A stretch of 64,000 nt of DNA, taken from NCBI RefSeq assembly GCF_026262505.1, contig NC_067203.1, positions 2,418,001 to 2,482,000 of the forward strand. Reading direction: 5' to 3'. The translations under genes were made by a program, and so were the position numbers. Of this stretch, positions 1-10,523 are shown in pieces; within the stretch, counting starts at the first letter, position 1; every line of letters begins with the position of its first letter. The DNA comes from Trichomonas vaginalis G3. Its lineage: Eukaryota > Parabasalia > Trichomonadida > Trichomonadidae. A model generated the notes under the pieces. That model saw nothing but the letters and a program-made list of their open reading frames with translations, was not told the DNA's origin and did no database searches.

Positions 1-812
1 ATTGAAGAAGGTTCGACAAGTCTTATGTTAAACTTACTGACAAAGTTTGTTATACTATAATGCTTCGGCGGCGAATACATATAGTTTGAAAGACATAATA
101 TAGATTCTTCAGCAAATTCACTTATACTGGATTTTATAACAATGTTCTCACGAGACCAAATACCACCAATTGACAATCTTGTAAGCAATCCTGCTGAACC
201 TTCTACTGTAAACGTCGATGGTAACATTCCACGAAGGTCATCTATTGACATCGTTGAGTCACTGTATTTAAATATTTTCTTAAAGCAATCGTCATTATCT
301 AACCATGCAATAGCTTTGAAGTTTTCATTCGAATAGACATCTGCTTCATTAAATGTAAAACCTGACTTCTTTGCAGAGATGACTTTAAAATCTATTGCAT
401 TTGTTTCAAAATTATATGCTATGGTAACTGCTGAAGGTAATGGATGCCCTTCCGCAGTCAGTTGTTCTCTCACTACCGTTTGAAGCTTTGTGTTAAAAAC
501 TTTCATGTCATCTCCTGTATCTAAGTTCACATACACAGCAACAGGGAAACTATCTTGCTTCTTTGTTTCATCATTATATCTCAAAACATTAAAGTTCTTC
601 AATAATATTGTTCTTCCTGCTGGAATACTTCGAACCTGTCTGATTTCAATAGCTTTCTCACCTCCTACATACTCTACCCAGTGTCTTGGATATTCATAAG
701 TATACTGACTTTCTTGAATTTTGGTTGGTTTCATCATAACGTGTTCATAGTATATCTTTATACTCTTGTCAGTTAGACTCGGTGCTATGTTCTGAATATT
801 TCTGACTTGCAT
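1..812 (-). CDS. Penton-like minor capsid family protein (partial, runs off the window)
   Basis: The minus strand is open from the ATG at 812 to the window edge, about 270 codons. It begins MQVRNIQNIAPSL and resembles two other genes here (16667-17524 and 46633-47481). Shared features are an early Y/F-P-x-x-W segment, a central strand-rich region and an acidic stretch near the middle. Polintons usually carry one minor (penton) jelly-roll capsid gene beside the packaging ATPase, and this gene is divergent from the ATPase with 16 bp between start codons. The capsid role is inferred from family size, context and repetition, not from a diagnostic motif. Confidence 0.6.
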   Translation of the reverse strand, partial: MQVRNIQNIAPSLTDKSIKIYYEHVMMKPTKIQESQYTYEYPRHWVEYVGGEKAIEIRQVRSIPAGRTILLKNFNVLRYNDETKKQDSFPVAVYVNLDTGDDMKVFNTKLQTVVREQLTAEGHPLPSAVTIAYNFETNAIDFKVISAKKSGFTFNEADVYSNENFKAIAWLDNDDCFKKIFKYSDSTMSIDDLRGMLPSTFTVEGSAGLLTRLSIGGIWSRENIVIKSSISEFAEESILCLSNYMYSPPKHYSITNFVSKFNIRLVEPSS

Positions 813-828
813 TTTTAATGGAGATAAA

Positions 829-1716
829 ATGAAGCATTTAATACATGACGTAGATGAAGACATGAATGAAACTACAGACAAACTTAACTCTTCTCTCATT
901 CTTCCTTTCAGTAAGGACTATGAGTTCTGTTCAAATGGTGTTTATTTCTATTGTGGAAAGATGGGTTCAGGTAAGACATTTAACCTCATTCGTCATATAC
1001 TCATAACAGAACGTTTAGGAAATGACTCATATTATGACCAAATCATTATATCAGCAACTTCAGACTCTATGGACTCAACAGCGAAAACATTTATGTCAAA
1101 AGTTCAAGCCTCTGTCGTTAAAGTTCCAGACAGTGAACTCATTGAATTTCTTCAACGTTACATTCGACGTAAGAGGAAATATTATGCCATCGTAGAGTTC
1201 ATACAGTCAGGAATGCAAAAGACTTCTGAGGAGATGGAAAGAATTATTGACAAACACCACTTACGTCAGTACTCAGGAGTTTACGATATGAAACGACTTA
1301 CAAACTACATTCTGTCAAAACTTTCAAAATACCCCTTCAAAAAGTATCCTTCAAACACTCTGCTCGTTTGCGACGACTTCGCCGGAAAAGGTTTAGTTTC
1401 AAAGCCTGACTCACCATTAGCTAACATCATAACTAAAGTCAGACATTACCACTTAACTGTAGCAATACTTATGCAAACATGGAGGTTTTTAGCTTTAAAC
1501 ATAAAATGTCTCATAACTGACTTCGTTATCTTTCAAGGTTTCTCACGCTATGATATTGAACTCATTTGGAAACAGTCAGGTATAACATTACCTTTTGAAG
1601 AAATTTGGGAAGCATATAAGTCTCTCATCTCTCCTCGTTCATACCTTGAGATTCATATCATGACTAATACCATTAAAGTCAAAAATATTCCATGGGAACG
1701 ACCAACATTGTTTTAA
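829..1716 (+). CDS. ATP: Genome-packaging ATPase (A32/FtsK-HerA type)
   Basis: The 295-residue protein has a Walker A motif GKMGSGKT (residues 43-50) and a Walker B strand LLVCDDF (about 178-184). This is the pattern of the poxvirus A32-like ATPases that load DNA into Polinton and virophage capsids. It is homologous to 59074-59949 in element B, with similar spacing between motifs and an IHI(M/Y) segment at the C-terminus. The start at 829 gives MKHLIHDVDE and lies 16 bp from the divergent minor capsid start. The 3' end overlaps the convergent gene at 1713 by 4 bp. The frame is whole. Confidence 0.87.
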   Translation: MKHLIHDVDEDMNETTDKLNSSLILPFSKDYEFCSNGVYFYCGKMGSGKTFNLIRHILITERLGNDSYYDQIIISATSDSMDSTAKTFMSKVQASVVKVPDSELIEFLQRYIRRKRKYYAIVEFIQSGMQKTSEEMERIIDKHHLRQYSGVYDMKRLTNYILSKLSKYPFKKYPSNTLLVCDDFAGKGLVSKPDSPLANIITKVRHYHLTVAILMQTWRFLALNIKCLITDFVIFQGFSRYDIELIWKQSGITLPFEEIWEAYKSLISPRSYLEIHIMTNTIKVKNIPWERPTLF

Positions 1717-2114
1717 AGTTTAACCTTCAATTGACTGATGGTAAACAAATTCCATGCATCTCTGTCACCATTTCTGTTAATATTTTTGCTGTCATTCATA
1801 TCATCCACTTCCCCATCCGTTAGCTTTTGAGGATATGCGTTAGAATAGCTGTTCTTAAATGAAGGCTTTTCACCTTTGAGAGCATAAACTCTATAACTTT
1901 CTGCATACTTTATGTTTGAACCTCCTGAGCCATCATTGACATAAATTTTTATAGGCTTCCACCCTTTGTTCATGTTCCTGCTTCTTCCCTTAGCTCTTTT
2001 GTTCAGTAGTTCTACATCTTTATACACAGCACCTGTCTCAGTGAATTCAACAATATTTTCATTCGTTAGCTTTACATTCAAACCCTTGTCGAGTATATTG
2101 TTCATTTCATACAT
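1713..2114 (-). CDS. Polinton protein of unknown function
   Basis: A reading frame of 133 residues starts MYEMNNILDKGLN at 2114. A longer frame begins upstream at 2231 but would run into the divergent gene at 2140, so the inner start is preferred. The T-run upstream signal seen at other genes of this element sits in the 25-bp gap between the two start codons. The protein is basic in the middle (NKRAKGRSRNMNKGWK) and ends in QLKVKL. No family is recognised and no homologue is seen elsewhere in the window. Confidence 0.55.
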   Translation of the reverse strand: MYEMNNILDKGLNVKLTNENIVEFTETGAVYKDVELLNKRAKGRSRNMNKGWKPIKIYVNDGSGGSNIKYAESYRVYALKGEKPSFKNSYSNAYPQKLTDGEVDDMNDSKNINRNGDRDAWNLFTISQLKVKL

Positions 2115-2139
2115 ATAAAAGGTTTTTATTCTATATGAA

Positions 2140-2754
2140 ATGAGAAGCAAATCCATCTTAGCTGGTGCCGTTAATGTTCCAATTGAACCAACATCAAATG
2201 TTGACTCACGAACGACAAACAATATTGTCATAAAGAACTATAGTTCAGAGTGTTTGAAAGAAAAAGAACCAGAACTGAAATCCGTGAATTTAAACTCAGC
2301 TTCAAACGCTAACGCTACATCAGATGTTAAGTTAGAGTATCCACCACTGGACCAAATTCTTTCAAGAGAAGCCAACGACAACCCTTACACAAATGTTCAA
2401 ACAAATCCTTCAGATAACGTAGACCATTACCTTCTTCAGTTATACCAAACAATTTTACTCAAAGACGATAAGAAGCTTTTGACAAATCTTATAAGCAAGA
2501 ACCAAATAATTCTAACAAAGGAGGACCTTGAAAATGTTATATCACGAATAACAGGGAAACAATGTGTCATTGACTATCTCGACCCTGAAATCGAATGCTG
2601 TGGTCAAACTCCACTATTCATGAAAATAGGTAACATCCGCATCATTGAAACACCAGGAACTACAGGAGTTGAGTTTAAGTATAAATATTCGAACGAGTAT
2701 ACAAAACTTTCAACAGAATATAAGCTTTGCTTGAAATATGTTTTAGTAAATTAA
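2140..2754 (+). CDS. Conserved Polinton protein with CCG motif
   Basis: The 204-residue protein resembles 62999-63577 in element B. Both have a low-complexity N-terminal half (Asn/Ser/Val rich) and a helical middle (HYLLQLYQTILLKDDKKLL). The C-terminal domain has the pattern E/D-P-(E/D)-I-x-C-C-G followed by I-x-(I/V) and (F/L)-K-Y. In both elements it neighbours a strand-rich putative minor capsid gene on the opposite or same strand, so a virion or assembly role is plausible but not shown. It is whole and meets the next minus-strand gene tail to tail with a 4-bp overlap. Confidence 0.65.
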   Translation: MRSKSILAGAVNVPIEPTSNVDSRTTNNIVIKNYSSECLKEKEPELKSVNLNSASNANATSDVKLEYPPLDQILSREANDNPYTNVQTNPSDNVDHYLLQLYQTILLKDDKKLLTNLISKNQIILTKEDLENVISRITGKQCVIDYLDPEIECCGQTPLFMKIGNIRIIETPGTTGVEFKYKYSNEYTKLSTEYKLCLKYVLVN

Positions 2755-2990
2755 AGCAATTTGTAATATCTGTCCAAAACTTCTTCAACAGTATCGAACT
2801 CATCTTCATAATGCAAACCTAATCTTATTGACTTGGTGCAGTTTTCACTAACACAATATTTTTCTGTTCTCTTGACTGACATAACTAACTCATTTGTTTC
2901 ATCAAACAGCAACAACCAAAGTTCATGCCCTAATACATAACATTCATACTTTATATTTTTAGCTCTGAGTTCTCTTGTAAGCTGTTGCAT
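2751..2990 (-). CDS. Small Polinton protein, unknown
   Basis: A 79-residue frame starts MQQLTRELRAKNIKYEC. It is preceded by TTTTTAGAAAATATTAA just before the ATG, which fits the upstream signal of other genes in the element. It has a basic N-terminus, an aliphatic core (LWLLLFDETNELVM) and an acidic C-terminus. No family is recognised. Confidence 0.45.
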   Translation of the reverse strand: MQQLTRELRAKNIKYECYVLGHELWLLLFDETNELVMSVKRTEKYCVSENCTKSIRLGLHYEDEFDTVEEVLDRYYKLL

Positions 2991-3719
2991 TTAATATTTT
3001 CTAAAAAGTCAACTTCAACAGTCATTCGCACTGGTGCCTTCAGTTCTACAGGCTCTCCTTGAAAGTCAACAAGTCTGAATTGCATGTCTTTCAAATTATG
3101 AGGACTAATGCGAACCCATTTACCTAAATGAGTTGCTATGACAGGAACGTTTGGAATGAACATTGAATTGACTGCATAACAGAAGGATTTATATTCTACT
3201 GAACCTGAACTTTACTATTAACTCCTGAAATACCTGTGACATTAGCTATTTTAGACTCAATGTATAAACAATTGCCATAACATACGTATGGAACAGATTT
3301 CATCTCAATCGTTTTGTCAACACTTTTCAAAGGAAATGTTATATGGTATGCTCCTAAAAGAAGTTGAACTCTATGACTCATTCGTGTTATCTTGAACTCT
3401 TTCTTGCTACTGAACTTCAATGTTCCTCAGAAGAGAGTTCGACATCTATGTTGTCAATAGTTTCTTCATTTATGAGAGTATCTATGACTCCAGCAATTTT
3501 ATCTATTCTATACTCTGCTCTGTTAGGAAATGTTATAAAACTTCTTTTGTCATCTATTTCAATCTCTATGAAATCTGTTTCGTCAGTTATAACGAATGAA
3601 GCAATAGTATTAAAGTCAACAACTCTGAAAGCAAGCGCTTCATTCTGAAGACCTAAGTTTGTTTGTAGCTTTACTGTCCCGTATTCGTTTGGGTCTGTAC
3701 TTTGCAAATAGAACAACAT
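2951..3719 (-). pseudogene. Broken strand-rich Polinton gene, putative minor virion protein
   Basis: Minus-strand coding pieces between 3719 and 2951 resemble the intact 269-residue protein at 62185-62994. Shared features are an opening G-x-(V/Y)-x-K-L-x-(T/L)-N block, a central Y-G-N-C-L-Y-like segment and a closing F-x-L-V-D-x-x-x-x-P-V block. The region is broken, with about two breaks. Its start codon lies 17 bp from the divergent collagen-like gene at 3737. A capsid role is inferred from context only. Confidence 0.55.
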
Positions 3720-3736
3720 TTTATTCTCATTAAAAT

Positions 3737-4768
3737 ATGACTATTGCTGCATATGCGTATGAAACAAATGAAGCAAGAAGAGCACATGAACTAGTAAACG
3801 AAAACTCAACTTTAACCATTGAAGGCAATGATTTAGTCATTGACGATGGAAAAACTAAAAAAGTCATTGATTTCGATACTTTTAACACTTATGACCCATT
3901 CATTACAACAAGCAAGGTTCCCATCATAAATGATGGAACGGTGCAATATATAAATTCTACAGTAGATGCCTCATTAGTGAAAGTATTAAATGTTCTCATT
4001 GAATTGTTAAAGAGCTTTCGATTTGACGACAACATTAAATGCCTAAAGAATTTAGTCATGAATGAGAAACAAATTCTCGGCGTTGCTGGTAGCAGTAATG
4101 ATGTACACCTTATGACATTAGAATATTATAACGAACATAAAGATGAACTGAAAGGAGAGAAGGGTGACACCGGACCACAAGGAATACAAGGACCACAAGG
4201 AATACAAGGACCACAAGGAATACAAGGAATACAAGGACCTCAAGGCGAAAACGGTTTGGATGGAAAGGATGGAAAAACTGCTAAATCATGGATATGGGAC
4301 CTTATAAATACTGGTTTAACAGCTGCTTCATATGGAGTTCTTCAATACCAAATCGGAAAGATATGGGCAGTACTTGGTGAAGAAGCTTTAGATGACGTTA
4401 AAAATGCTTTGAACTTCATTTCAAATGGTTCGGATACTATTAAAACTTTATCTGGTTGGATGCAAGAAACAAGGAGTCAAATAGATACTGTAAGACGTAT
4501 AGCAAACAATGCACGTACGGGATTGGATACTTTACGAGAAGCACAAAATACACTAAAGGAAGCAAATGATATTCTTGGCTCAGTATCAGACATGCATGAA
4601 GATTGGCTTAAAGGTATTGACAAATCTTTTAAAAAATCACAGTCGTCTATTGCTGACTACAAGAAAAGTATAGATTTTTTACATAGTGCTATGGACGTAC
4701 ATGATGGAAGCATAAGGAACTTACTTAATGCTAAAATAACTTACCAGGAACTATTAAAGCATTTATAA
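3737..4768 (+). CDS. Collagen-like fibre protein
   Basis: The 343-residue protein has a run of Gly-X-Y triplets at about residues 140-179 (GPQGIQ repeated). This joins a mixed N-terminal domain to a long helical C-terminal region with heptad-like spacing ([25 protein letters not shown]). Triple-helical stalks of this sort are common in phage and giant-virus fibres, so an appendage on the virion is likely. It lies upstream of a second fibre-type region (5012-6757) on the same strand. The bidirectional gap to 3719 contains TTTATTCTC, the common upstream signal. Confidence 0.75.
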   Translation: MTIAAYAYETNEARRAHELVNENSTLTIEGNDLVIDDGKTKKVIDFDTFNTYDPFITTSKVPIINDGTVQYINSTVDASLVKVLNVLIELLKSFRFDDNIKCLKNLVMNEKQILGVAGSSNDVHLMTLEYYNEHKDELKGEKGDTGPQGIQGPQGIQGPQGIQGIQGPQGENGLDGKDGKTAKSWIWDLINTGLTAASYGVLQYQIGKIWAVLGEEALDDVKNALNFISNGSDTIKTLSGWMQETRSQIDTVRRIANNARTGLDTLREAQNTLKEANDILGSVSDMHEDWLKGIDKSFKKSQSSIADYKKSIDFLHSAMDVHDGSIRNLLNAKITYQELLKHL

Positions 4769-5011
4769 AGTCCTTTGTAAAACCCGGTGCTCTAACATTT
4801 AGGTCTTTGAGAGCAAGAGCATTGAAGTCAAGAGATGCAAAACTCCAGAAGAACCACCAAAACCAACAGCTAATGAAATATTGTTCGAATATTTTCCAAG
4901 GTACTCTGTTCTCATTGCATACATTCAAGAAATACTTAAGAAAGCAGACTTGACTTTAGGAGATGATGAAAGTTCTGTATATCTTTCGTTCCAGTTTCAA
5001 TAGCAGAACTT

Positions 5012-6757
5012 TTGAGACAGATATGCTTAATGTATGACAACATCTCTGATTTCACAAGATATGATGACGACCATGACCCCGAACACGGTGAAGAAGAAGT
5101 TTTACAAACATCCATTAAGACAGGAAAGGTTTTAACTCAAAGTCTCATTATTGACACCAAAGATGGCGAAGTGGACGTTCTTCAAGAGCTGAAGAAAAAT
5201 ACTTCTTCGGGAGGTGGTGGTAGGCATGAACTTGAAATAAATGAGATAGAAGAGAAATTAGCCGAAAAAGCAGATAAAGAACATAAACACAATATCTCCG
5301 ATATAAATGAACTTCAAGCTACATTAAATAGTAAAGCAGATAAAAATGAACTTGACGCAATGAACAAAGTTTTGAAATCTCATAAACACAATATCTCCGA
5401 TATAAATGAACTTCAAGCTACATTAAATAGTAAAGCAGATAAAAACCATGTTCATTATATAACTTCAGACGAACAGATTATAACGGACTACCATGGATAT
5501 TTAACACGAAGTGATGAAGCGAAGACAAAAAATGTTAATGAAAGAAGATATAAATACATTCGTGCTAAAGGTTATGACATAAGCTGTACTGTACAGTATG
5601 ATGTAGCTAAAGCACCAGAAGCATTTGGTTATACCGGTGAAATTTATGCCTCTACTTTCAATGTTAACGGTGTATTAGTTGAACCAAGATTTACTTTGAG
5701 AGTTAAGTCAAAAATAACGTTTGAAGATGCTATTAAAAGTAAAGCTGACAAAGTTGAACTCGAAGCAATGAACAAAGTTTTGAATCTCATAAACACAATA
5801 TCTCCGATATAAATGAACTTCAAGCTACATTAAATAGTAAAGCTGACAAAATCATACACATAACTCCTTCTCAACTGTTAGAGCAGACGACATAATATTG
5901 AACTATACCTTGGTTCAAGTGCACCTTTAGAGAATCCAAGTACAAGCGTAAAAGATACACTAAACTCCTTAAATAACAAATGTATAAATATCAAAAGGTC
6001 ATGTCAGAAACTTTGAAACATATGAACTACCAGCAATGTTAGATAAAAAAGCAGACAAGAACCATACATGATTTCTTCACAACTGTTGCTATAGAAAGTA
6101 TTGAAGGAACGGTTGAAGGAACTGGTGGGGATGCATTATATTGTAAACCTCCTAACTTTCCACAAGGTTTAACATCGGATGACGACATAACGACGATGAG
6201 AAACATTAGATGTAAAGATGTTTATGTCATGAAGGATGAACATAATATTAAATTCACTGCTCAGATTTATATGACAAGAAAGCAGACAAAACAGAGCTTC
6301 AAACATTAAAGACTCAGATTCTTCAAACATTATATCCTATAGGCTCTATTTATACTTCAATGAACTCAACAAATCAGCAACAGTTTTAGGTTTTGGTACA
6401 TGGCAGCAGATTGTAGACAAATTCTTATACTGTGCTAACTCTTCAAAGCAAACAGGAGGTTCGAAGAAAATTACTGAAGCAAACTTCCACCGCACACTCA
6501 TACAGGAACTACAAACACAACAGGTAGTCATTCACATTCAATAACAAAAAGAGGTTATACAAATCTTGCAGCAGGTTCGGATAGACAGGGAATGCATAGA
6601 TATGATATTTCAAGTGACCCAGTAGATTCAAGCGCAGGTATTTTCTGTGGAACCGCAGGAAATCATGCCCATACTTTCACAACAAATCCAACAGGCTTGG
6701 GTGCAGATTACATGCCACCATTTGTGACTGTATTTGCATGGTACCGCGTTCAATGAA
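5012..6757 (+). pseudogene. Broken tail-fibre-like gene with HKHNISDINELQ repeats and a collar-type tip
   Basis: The region encodes repeated units like HKHNISDINELQATLNSKAD, typical of phage tail-fibre shafts. The far end carries pieces of a tip domain (YPIGSIYTSMN, then MPPFVTVFAWYR) matching the C-terminus of the intact fibre at 47500-48951. The gene is broken, with several breaks. Its 3' end coincides with a perfect palindrome at 6745-6761 (two 8-base arms around one base), one of many short palindromes in these elements. Confidence 0.65.
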
Positions 6758-6796
6758 CGCGCTTGAGCCTAGAATAAAATCTTTAACTTTACATAA

Positions 6797-7876
6797 ATGA
6801 GCTTGAAAGAAGTATTCGAACAACATCCATGGAGGTCATTTAAGAAGTTCAATGAAGCTGCAAAGAGTTGGGGATTTACTAACAGAGCTGAAGTGAAAAG
6901 GTTCTTTGACAAAAATGTTGTACATCAAACAAAAATAAACCCTTACGACTACTTTTTACCAATTTACTCCAACACTGACGCATACCAATTTGACACTCTC
7001 ATTCAAAGCAGAAAAGGAGGACATAAACCATTCCTCATCTTCATTAATGTTAACACTCGTAAAGCTTTTGCGTATATAATGAAAAATAAAGGAACTCGTG
7101 AAGTGTTAAGAGTTTTACAAAAGTTTGTAGCAGAACATAACCCAAGTACTTTAACATCAGACCAAGACAGTGCATACCTCAGCAATGAAATCACAGAATT
7201 TCTCATTAAGCATAACATAACTCACTACACTACTGAAGACCATAACCATAACATACTCGGCATCATAAACCGCTTCATAAGGACGCTCAGAGATTTAAAC
7301 AAGAGCGAGACTTTACCGAAGAAACAATGAAACATTTTCTCGAAGTATATAATTCCTCAACCATTCTACAACAGGACATACACCAAATTCAATGACACAA
7401 CAACAAGAAGAAAAGTATATACAAAAGAAACGAAGCAAACACAAAATATCAGAAATTCAACACAATTTACCCTCATTCCTGGAACAAAAGTTCGTGTAGT
7501 TCTTGACGACAAACCGTTGACAAAGAAACGTTTAAGGTTAAGTCGAAATTATTATATCGTAGACTCTACGCAAGGTAATGGATATCTTATAAAAGCTGCT
7601 GACGACTCTATTGCGTTTTATCCTCGTCATAAATTAGTCGAAAGTAGTAATGGCAAACTTGCTGAAACCATTGACGAAGCAAAGCGAGGAGTGGTTATTG
7701 AAATACTTGACTACAACATAAACGATGACACTTATAAAGTAAGATATGAAGGAGGTGTTGAAGATGTTATACCATCTAAGAACTTGAGAGAGTCAAAGCC
7801 AACACATCTGGGACCATTAGAGCGGGAGTACTGGAAAGACAAAAATATGCCAGAAAGAATAAGAAAATTCTTCTAA
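6797..7876 (+). pseudogene. INT: Broken Polinton integrase (retroviral-type)
   Basis: The N-terminal part shows the integrase catalytic-core fold pattern: QFDTLIQSR, then FLIFINVNTRKAFAYIMKNK, then TLTSDQDSAYLS. The second part (from about 7517) is basic and strand-rich, with YKVRYEGGVEDVIPSKNL, resembling the chromo-like C-terminal domain of Polinton integrases. The integrase joins the element ends to target DNA. The gene is broken, with about two breaks. A whole relative lies at 48948-49907. Confidence 0.75.
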
Positions 7877-7916
7877 ACTTTTTCATTAGATGTAAATCAG
7901 ACAAAATATATTTTAG

Positions 7917-7945
7917 GTGAAGAGGTGAGATCTCACCTGTTTTCT
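7917..7945. repeat. GGTGA palindrome block (copy 1)
   Basis: The block contains AGGTGAGATCTCACCT (7923-7938), a perfect 16-bp palindrome preceded by GGTGAAG. It has the orientation found upstream of accessory genes and precedes the 75-bp tandem array and the KilA-N gene at 8479. Confidence 0.85.
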
Positions 7946-7964
7946 AACATGGTCTAAAACACAC

Positions 7965-8279
7965 AAAACTCATGAATTTTGTGTGTTTTCAGCATTATTT
8001 TTTTGCATTATGACACGAAGTGAACTTTTGCACTTCGTCAAAAACTCATGAATTTTGTGTGTTTTCAGCATTATTTTTTTGCATTATGACACGAAGTGAA
8101 CTTTTGCACTTCGTCAAAAACTCATGAATTTTGTGTGTTTTCAGCATTATTTTTTTGCATTATGACACGAAGTGAACTTTTGCACTTCGTCAAAAACTCA
8201 TGAATTTTGTGTGTTTTCAGCATTATTTTTTTGCATTATGACACGAAGTGAACTTTTGCACTTCGTCAAAAACTCATGA
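7965..8279. repeat. 75-bp tandem repeat, about four copies, each with a stem-loop
   Basis: Units start at 7965, 8040, 8115 and 8190, are essentially identical and include CATTATGACACGAAGTG. Each unit holds an inverted pair ACGAAGTG / CACTTCGT separated by eight bases. The array lies between a GGTGA block and the KilA-N gene at 8479; the rest of 7877-8478 is AT-rich and shows no gene. Confidence 0.92.
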
Positions 8280-8478
8280 ATTCTCATGAATTTCCTTAAG
8301 ATAGAAAAAATAAAAAATAATGTTTATGTTAGAATGTTAGATCTAACACGTTTTCTAACCTCATTTCTAACATGGTCTAAAACTCTCGAAAATCATGAAT
8401 TTTTGACATTTCCTTATGAAAGAAAAATAACGCTAATTTTTTCTAAGAAAAATTTTTATTTTGTATGTAAAGACATAT

Positions 8479-9090
8479 ATGTCAAACATTGAGTTTGAAA
8501 CAGTTAGAAAGATAGACAATGACACCAAAGTGGTTAGAATAGGTGATTTAAACGTAAGATACTCAAAGAAATACAACAAATATTCTTTGTCAGACATTAT
8601 AACACCATCTGGAAAGAAAACAAACGACTGGGTTAGAAATGCTTCAACTCAGAAAATTTTGACAAGAAATCCTGAGCTTATGATATCAGTAGCATTTCAT
8701 GGAACAAGAGCATATCTCATTGACAAAAGTCTTATACCAATAGTTTTGTTATGGATTGACCCAGTTGTTGGATATAACTTCATAACTTATGGTTCATTCG
8801 ACTCAGAACGTTGCAGTGAAGGCTTACTTTACATCGTTCAGAAACCGAAGGACTTCAATACAAAGAGATATAAGATAGGAAGAACATATAATATAACTCA
8901 AAGATATGACTCTACAGTCAATAGAGTCAAGGTTGTGTTCGTTAATGATATGAGAGCTGCAGAAACAGAACTACTTGAAAAGTTTGAGAAAAGGTATGGT
9001 GCTCCCATGAAAGGTAAAGAAACGTTTGAAGTAGATGAGATAGATAAAGCTATAAAATTATTTGACGAAGTTGCTGAAAAATACATGTAA
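8479..9090 (+). CDS. KilA-N / T5orf172 domain DNA-binding protein
   Basis: The 203-residue protein has a KilA-N-like N-terminus (VRYSKKYNKYSLSDII ... NDWVRNASTQKIL). Its C-terminal T5orf172 (MUG113-like) domain reads GLLYIVQKPKDFNTKRYKIGRT ... RVKVVFVNDMRAAETELLEKFEKRYGA ... ETFEVDE. This pairing is known from large DNA viruses and phages, where the second domain is related to GIY-YIG nucleases. The likely role is DNA binding or cleavage in element biology. The ATG at 8479 is preferred over a TTG frame start because the leader TTTATTTTGTATGTAAAGAC is shared with the KilA-N gene at 11116. Confidence 0.8.
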   Translation: MSNIEFETVRKIDNDTKVVRIGDLNVRYSKKYNKYSLSDIITPSGKKTNDWVRNASTQKILTRNPELMISVAFHGTRAYLIDKSLIPIVLLWIDPVVGYNFITYGSFDSERCSEGLLYIVQKPKDFNTKRYKIGRTYNITQRYDSTVNRVKVVFVNDMRAAETELLEKFEKRYGAPMKGKETFEVDEIDKAIKLFDEVAEKYM

Positions 9091-9158
9091 AGCGTTTATT
9101 TTTGGTCTTTTGTGAAAATTCATGAAATTTGGTCATTTTTCACCAAAAATAATGTTTA

Positions 9159-9206
9159 GGTGAAGAGGTGAGATCTCACCTGTTTTTTCACCTGTTTTTT
9201 CACCCC
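9159..9206. repeat. GGTGA palindrome block upstream of the 9290 gene
   Basis: The palindrome AGGTGAGATCTCACCT (9166-9181) is followed by two TTTTTTCACC units. The order is the exact reverse complement of the block after the gene (10231-10287), so the gene sits between an inverted pair. Confidence 0.85.
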
Positions 9207-9289
9207 CGTGAATTTTCATGAATTTCCTTAAGACAGAAAAAATAAAGTTAGTTTTATTTTTATTTATTTTTTTATTTTGTATAAAAGAT

Positions 9290-10231
9290 ATGATTTCAAC
9301 AATCGGCACAACAACAATTCAAACAACAACAGCACCAAACTCGTTAGTCATGAATCCTACGTCAATGTTAGTAGAGATGAAAAACTTCATTCCTTCTTCA
9401 TTTACTTTCGAAACAGAAATACAAAGAATAAAGCAAGAACTTTTAACAAGTAATTTAGACTGTACCGCACAGGATGAAGAAAATGAAGAATATCTTTATG
9501 AAATGCAGGACATTATTGACCATTTACCCAAATTGCCTGAAATCCAACAGCAAAAACTAACTATTCCTGAATTCGACGAAATTGAAGTTAAAGTTACTGA
9601 TTCAGTAGAAATAAAGAAGTTCATACGTAAAGTAAATTATGAATTCCTTGGTTTTCATTGCAACCATAAAGTTATGGACAAAGATTGCGACATGGTTTAT
9701 AAAAACATTTCTGACATATATAAATCTGAGGAGTTTAAGACTTACGATAACTTTGTTTCATTAGTTGCAAAATGTGTTTGGGAAATAAGAGATAAAGATA
9801 GAAGAGGCAAAGTATGGAACGAACAAATAAGACCCGCTATGTTTGAGATGAAGAGAGCAATTGACGCTTTAGTTGTTTTAGCTGGTTTTATTTCAATGTA
9901 TAACGCAAAAATGAACCCGCAATGTTCAAAATGTAAAGCAGGAATAAGAAAATATAACTACTCAGTCAAAGAGATAGAACGTATGCGAAACGACTATGCA
10001 GACTTAAAGAAAGAAGCAGAAAAGCCAGCAGAAGATAAAATGGACATGTTAGCATTTCTGAACAAAAACTATCCAACAGCAGAAGATTTCCTTCTGTCTG
10101 ACGTCAAGAAGAAGTATAAAGAAACCTTCGGTATTGTTAAAACTTTTGACATACTGACAGAAGAAATAGAAGCTACGAAATTGTTTAGGATTTCAAATAT
10201 ACATCGTACAATTCATGTAAAACGCTTGTGA
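9290..10231 (+). CDS. Conserved accessory protein, paralogue of 57491-58405
   Basis: The 313-residue protein begins MISTIGTTTIQTTTAPNSL. It is nearly identical over most of its length to the 304-residue protein in element B, whose ATG supports this start rather than one at 9218. It is highly helical and has conserved cysteines and histidines (GFHCNHKVMDKDCD and NPQCSKCKAGIRKYNY) that could bind a metal. The C-terminus is RISNIHRTIHVKRL. No family is recognised. GGTGA palindrome blocks in inverted orientation flank the gene here and in element B, and a KilA-N gene follows in both. Confidence 0.75.
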   Translation: MISTIGTTTIQTTTAPNSLVMNPTSMLVEMKNFIPSSFTFETEIQRIKQELLTSNLDCTAQDEENEEYLYEMQDIIDHLPKLPEIQQQKLTIPEFDEIEVKVTDSVEIKKFIRKVNYEFLGFHCNHKVMDKDCDMVYKNISDIYKSEEFKTYDNFVSLVAKCVWEIRDKDRRGKVWNEQIRPAMFEMKRAIDALVVLAGFISMYNAKMNPQCSKCKAGIRKYNYSVKEIERMRNDYADLKKEAEKPAEDKMDMLAFLNKNYPTAEDFLLSDVKKKYKETFGIVKTFDILTEEIEATKLFRISNIHRTIHVKRL

Positions 10232-10290
10232 AAAAAGAGGTGAAAAAAGAGGTGAAAAAACAGGTGAGATCTCACCTCTTCACCTCAATT
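10231..10290. repeat. GGTGA palindrome block downstream of the 9290 gene
   Basis: Two GAGGTGAAAAAA units precede AGGTGAGATCTCACCT (10262-10277) and TTCACCT. It abuts the stop codon and mirrors the upstream block. Confidence 0.85.
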
Positions 10291-10395
10291 ATATTTTTGG
10301 TCAAAGCTTCCACGAGAGAAAAGATTCCTCATTCGCTAAGGATTCCAAAAATGAAAAAATCATTGATTTCGGCTGAGAAAAACAGCAAAACCCTT

Positions 10396-10458
10396 CTTCC
10401 ACGGGAACAAAGAAATAAAGAAGAAATAAAGTAAATTTTTTATTTATTCCCGTGGAAG
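10396..10458. repeat. 12-bp inverted repeat around a 39-base loop
   Basis: CTTCCACGGGAA (10396-10407) is matched perfectly by its inverse at 10447-10458. The loop is purine-rich then AT-rich. It lies in non-coding sequence between the accessory gene and the tRNA-like segment; possible terminator or protein site. Confidence 0.6.
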
Positions 10459-10523
10459 ATAGAGCACTTTTATGACACTTTTTATTCACGACAAACAAGA
10501 CAAACAAAGAAAATAAGAAAATA

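Noticed and set aside
8286-8492. Open frame of 68 codons on the plus strand
   Set aside because: Composed of leader and repeat-flanking AT-rich sequence, overlaps the start of the KilA-N gene and has no protein-like composition.
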